A stretch of 64,000 bases of DNA from Chondrosia reniformis (taxonomy: Eukaryota; Porifera; Demospongiae; Chondrillida; Chondrillidae): contig OX359192.1 of the NCBI GenBank assembly GCA_947172415.1, positions 4,280,501 through 4,344,500 on the forward strand, read 5' to 3'. Below, piece by piece: positions 61,501 through 64,000 of the stretch. Below the pieces are notes generated by a model. That model was given only the letters and a program-made list of their open reading frames with translations. It was not told where the DNA came from and did not search any database. Both the position numbers and the translations under genes were made by a program. The stretch's first letter is position 1, and every line of letters starts with the position of its first letter.

Positions 61501-64000
61501 TAAGATGTATGCTTTTTTCTTTTTTCAAGACCCAAACTGGTATTGAACCAAGGCATCCTCGCACCTTTTATCCAGTCGATGTCATCCGTAACACCATCGG
61601 TCACATGTGTTCCACAATATATGTTGTAAATCAAGTCATCTTTATATACCACTCACTTTTGACTCTACATATATATGCAATATATAAGATATATAATATG
61701 CATATAAGATATATACAATATCTATTATATATAAAATATATAATGCATACATAAAATGTACGCTTTTATCTATTTTCGGCAACCAACCTGATATAGAACT
61801 AGGGTATCCTCGTTCCTTGTATCCAAACGATGTCTTCCGTAACACCATCGGTCACGTGGGTTTCACAATATATTTTTAAATTAAGTCCTAATCATATACC
61901 ACTCACTTTTGACTCTACATATATATGCAATATCTAAGATATATAATATGAATATACGATATATACAATATATATTACATATAAGATATATATTACATAT
62001 ATAAGATGTATGCTTTTTCTTTTATTCTTTTTTTCAGGAACCAACCTGGTTTTGAACCAGGGTATCCTTGTACCTTGTCTCCAGAAGATGTCATCCGTAA
62101 CACCATCGGTCACGTGGGTCACACAATATATGTTGTAAAGGAATTCCTTTTTATATACCACTCACTTTTAACTCTACATATGTATGCAATATATATATAT
62201 ATAATATGCATATAAGATATATACAATATATATTACATATAAAATATATAATACATATATATGATGTATGCTTTTTTCAAAACCCAACTTGGTATTGAAC
62301 CAGGGCATCCTCGTACCTAGTATCCAAACAATGTCATCCGTAACACCATCGGTCAAGTGGGTCACCCAATATATGTTGTAAATGAAGTCCTTTTTATATA
62401 CCACTCACTTTTGACTCTACATATATATGCAATATATAAGATATATAATATGCATATAAGATATATACAATATATATTGCATAAAAGATATATCATACTT
62501 ATATAAGATGTATGCTTTTTCTTTTTTAAGGCCCAACCTTGTATTGAACCAGGGCATCCTCGTACCCTTTATCCAGACGATGTCATCCGTAACACCATCG
62601 TTCACGTCGGTCACTCAATATATATTGTAAATGAAGTCCTATTTATATACCACTCACTTTTGACTCTACATATATATGCAATATATAAGATATATAATAT
62701 GCATATAAGATATATACAATATATATTACATAAAAGATATATAATACATATATAAGATGTATGCTTTTTTTCTTTTTTCATGACCCAACCTGGTATTGAA
62801 ATAAGGTATCCTCGTACCTTGTATCCAAAAAATGTCATCCGTAACACCATCGGTCACGTGGGTCACCCAATATATGTTGTAAATGAAGTCCTATTTATAT
62901 ACCACTCACTTTTGACTCTACATATATATGCAATATATAAGATATATAATATGCATATAAGATATTTGCAATATATATTATATATAAGATATATAATACT
63001 TATATAAGATGTAGGCTTTTTTCTATTTTCAGGAACCATCCTGGTATTGAACTAGAGTATCCTCGTTCCTTGTATCCAAACGATGTCTTCCGTAACACCA
63101 TCGGTCACGTGGGTTTCACAATATATGTTTTAAATTAAGTCCTAATTATATACCACTCACTTTTGACTCTACATATATATGCAATATATAAGATATATAA
63201 TAGCAATATAAGATATATACAATATATAATACATATATAAGATGTATGCCTTTTTTCCTTTTTCAAGACCCAACCTGGTATTGAACAAGGGCATCCTCGT
63301 ACCTTGTAACGAGACGATGTTATCCGTAACACCATCGGTCACGTGGGTCACCCAATCTATGTTGTAAAGGATGTCCAATTTATATCCCACTCACTTTTGA
63401 CTCTACATATATATGCAATATCTAAGATATATAATATGAATATACGATATATACAATATATATTACATATAAGATATAAAATACATATATAAGATGTATG
63501 CTTTTTTTCTATTATTCTTTTTTTCAGGAACCAACCTGGTTTTGAACCAGGGTATCCTCGTACCTTGTATCTAGAAGATGTCATCCGTAACACCATTGGT
63601 TACGTGGGTCACACAATATATGTTGTAAATGAAGTCCTTTTTATATACCACTCACTTTTAACTCTACATATGTATGCAATATATATATATATATATAATA
63701 TGCATATAAGATATATACAATATATATTACATATAAGATATATAATACATATATATGATGTATACTTTTTTTGAAAACCCAACTTGGTATTGAACCAGGG
63801 CATCCTCGTACCTAGTATCCAGACGATGTCATCCGTAACACCATCGGTCACGTGGGTCACCCAATATATGTTGTAAACGAAGTCCTCTTTATATACCACT
63901 CACTTTTGAATTTACATATATATGCAATATATAAGATATATACAATATATAATACATATAAGATAAATAATACATATATAAGATGTATGCTTTTTTCTTT

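Larger units (their letters stand above)
52234..64000 (-). repeat. tRNA-like satellite, about 48 units, minus orientation, continues past the window
   Basis: About 48 units. Sub-blocks differ: 59.27-61.5 kb is a regular dimer array; other parts (54.2-54.7 kb) hold near-identical neighbouring units with a 247 bp period. Some units have shortened AT tails or a TATA box replaced by ATATACC (for example near 57663 and 59600). No insertion of foreign DNA was seen in this 11.8 kb. Confidence 0.93.

Noticed and set aside
36944-64000. Many ORFs of 60-130 residues rich in Ile and Tyr (IYVVNEVLFIYHSLLTLHIY and similar) on both strands
   Set aside because: They recur once per satellite unit, depend on unit phase, open on both strands at the same place and are broken at random. 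They are by-products of an AT-rich repeat.
52234-64000. Regularly spaced repeats resembling a CRISPR array
   Set aside because: The whole 245 bp unit is repeated; there are no short repeats with unique spacers, and the DNA is eukaryotic.

Overview
The window is AT-rich nuclear DNA from an invertebrate animal, perhaps a demosponge (low confidence). Evidence for an animal genome: short GT-AG introns of about 70-100 bases, a PPM1D-like PP2C phosphatase, and an adaptor-like gene whose tail carries YxxM tyrosine motifs. More than half of the window is one satellite family with a unit of about 245 bp. Each unit has a TATA box, a tRNA-like head of 76-86 nt, an A-rich purine linker and a very AT-rich tail. 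The rest consists of mobile elements and rearrangement products embedded in that satellite.

Layout: satellite (- orientation) 1-349; truncated Tc1/mariner-like element A1 350-4008; satellite (+) 4009-4999; a 10.7 kb island bounded by inverted repeats and a TA target duplication 5000-15675, holding an adaptor-like gene, a PP2C gene with one in-frame stop, a C2H2 zinc-finger gene and a divergent, degenerate SAMD3-like gene; satellite (+) 15676-20249; element B 20250-23640 with an apparently intact three-exon transposase of 644 residues; satellite (+) 23641-29843; unique sequence and a 600 bp-arm palindrome 29844-32089; satellite (-) 32090-32903; element A2 32904-36961; satellite (-) 36962-41192; a Tigger/pogo-like remnant 41193-41777; satellite (-) 41778-45327; a 6.9 kb element 45328-52233 with a degenerate, perhaps CMC/KDZ-like, transposase gene; satellite (-) to the end.

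The satellite orientation flips twice: at the broken end of A1 (4008) and at the palindrome (centre near 31480). This suggests that the 27 kb between them is inverted relative to the flanks. The satellite also shows higher-order structure: an exact 448 bp dimer near 59.3-61.5 kb, a 1035 bp block near 26-28 kb and a block of about 1.19 kb near 42-43.6 kb.

The most unusual points are: (1) a tandem satellite built from a tRNA-like unit with a TATA box about 34 bp upstream; (2) the large TA-flanked island with host-like signalling genes beside a divergent zinc-finger/SAMD3-like gene pair; (3) the 6.9 kb element with a poorly known transposase-like gene; (4) a short coding motif shared between these two otherwise unrelated elements; (5) a -1 slippery heptamer at the frame break in both A copies. 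All family names come from memory of motifs; no database search was run.
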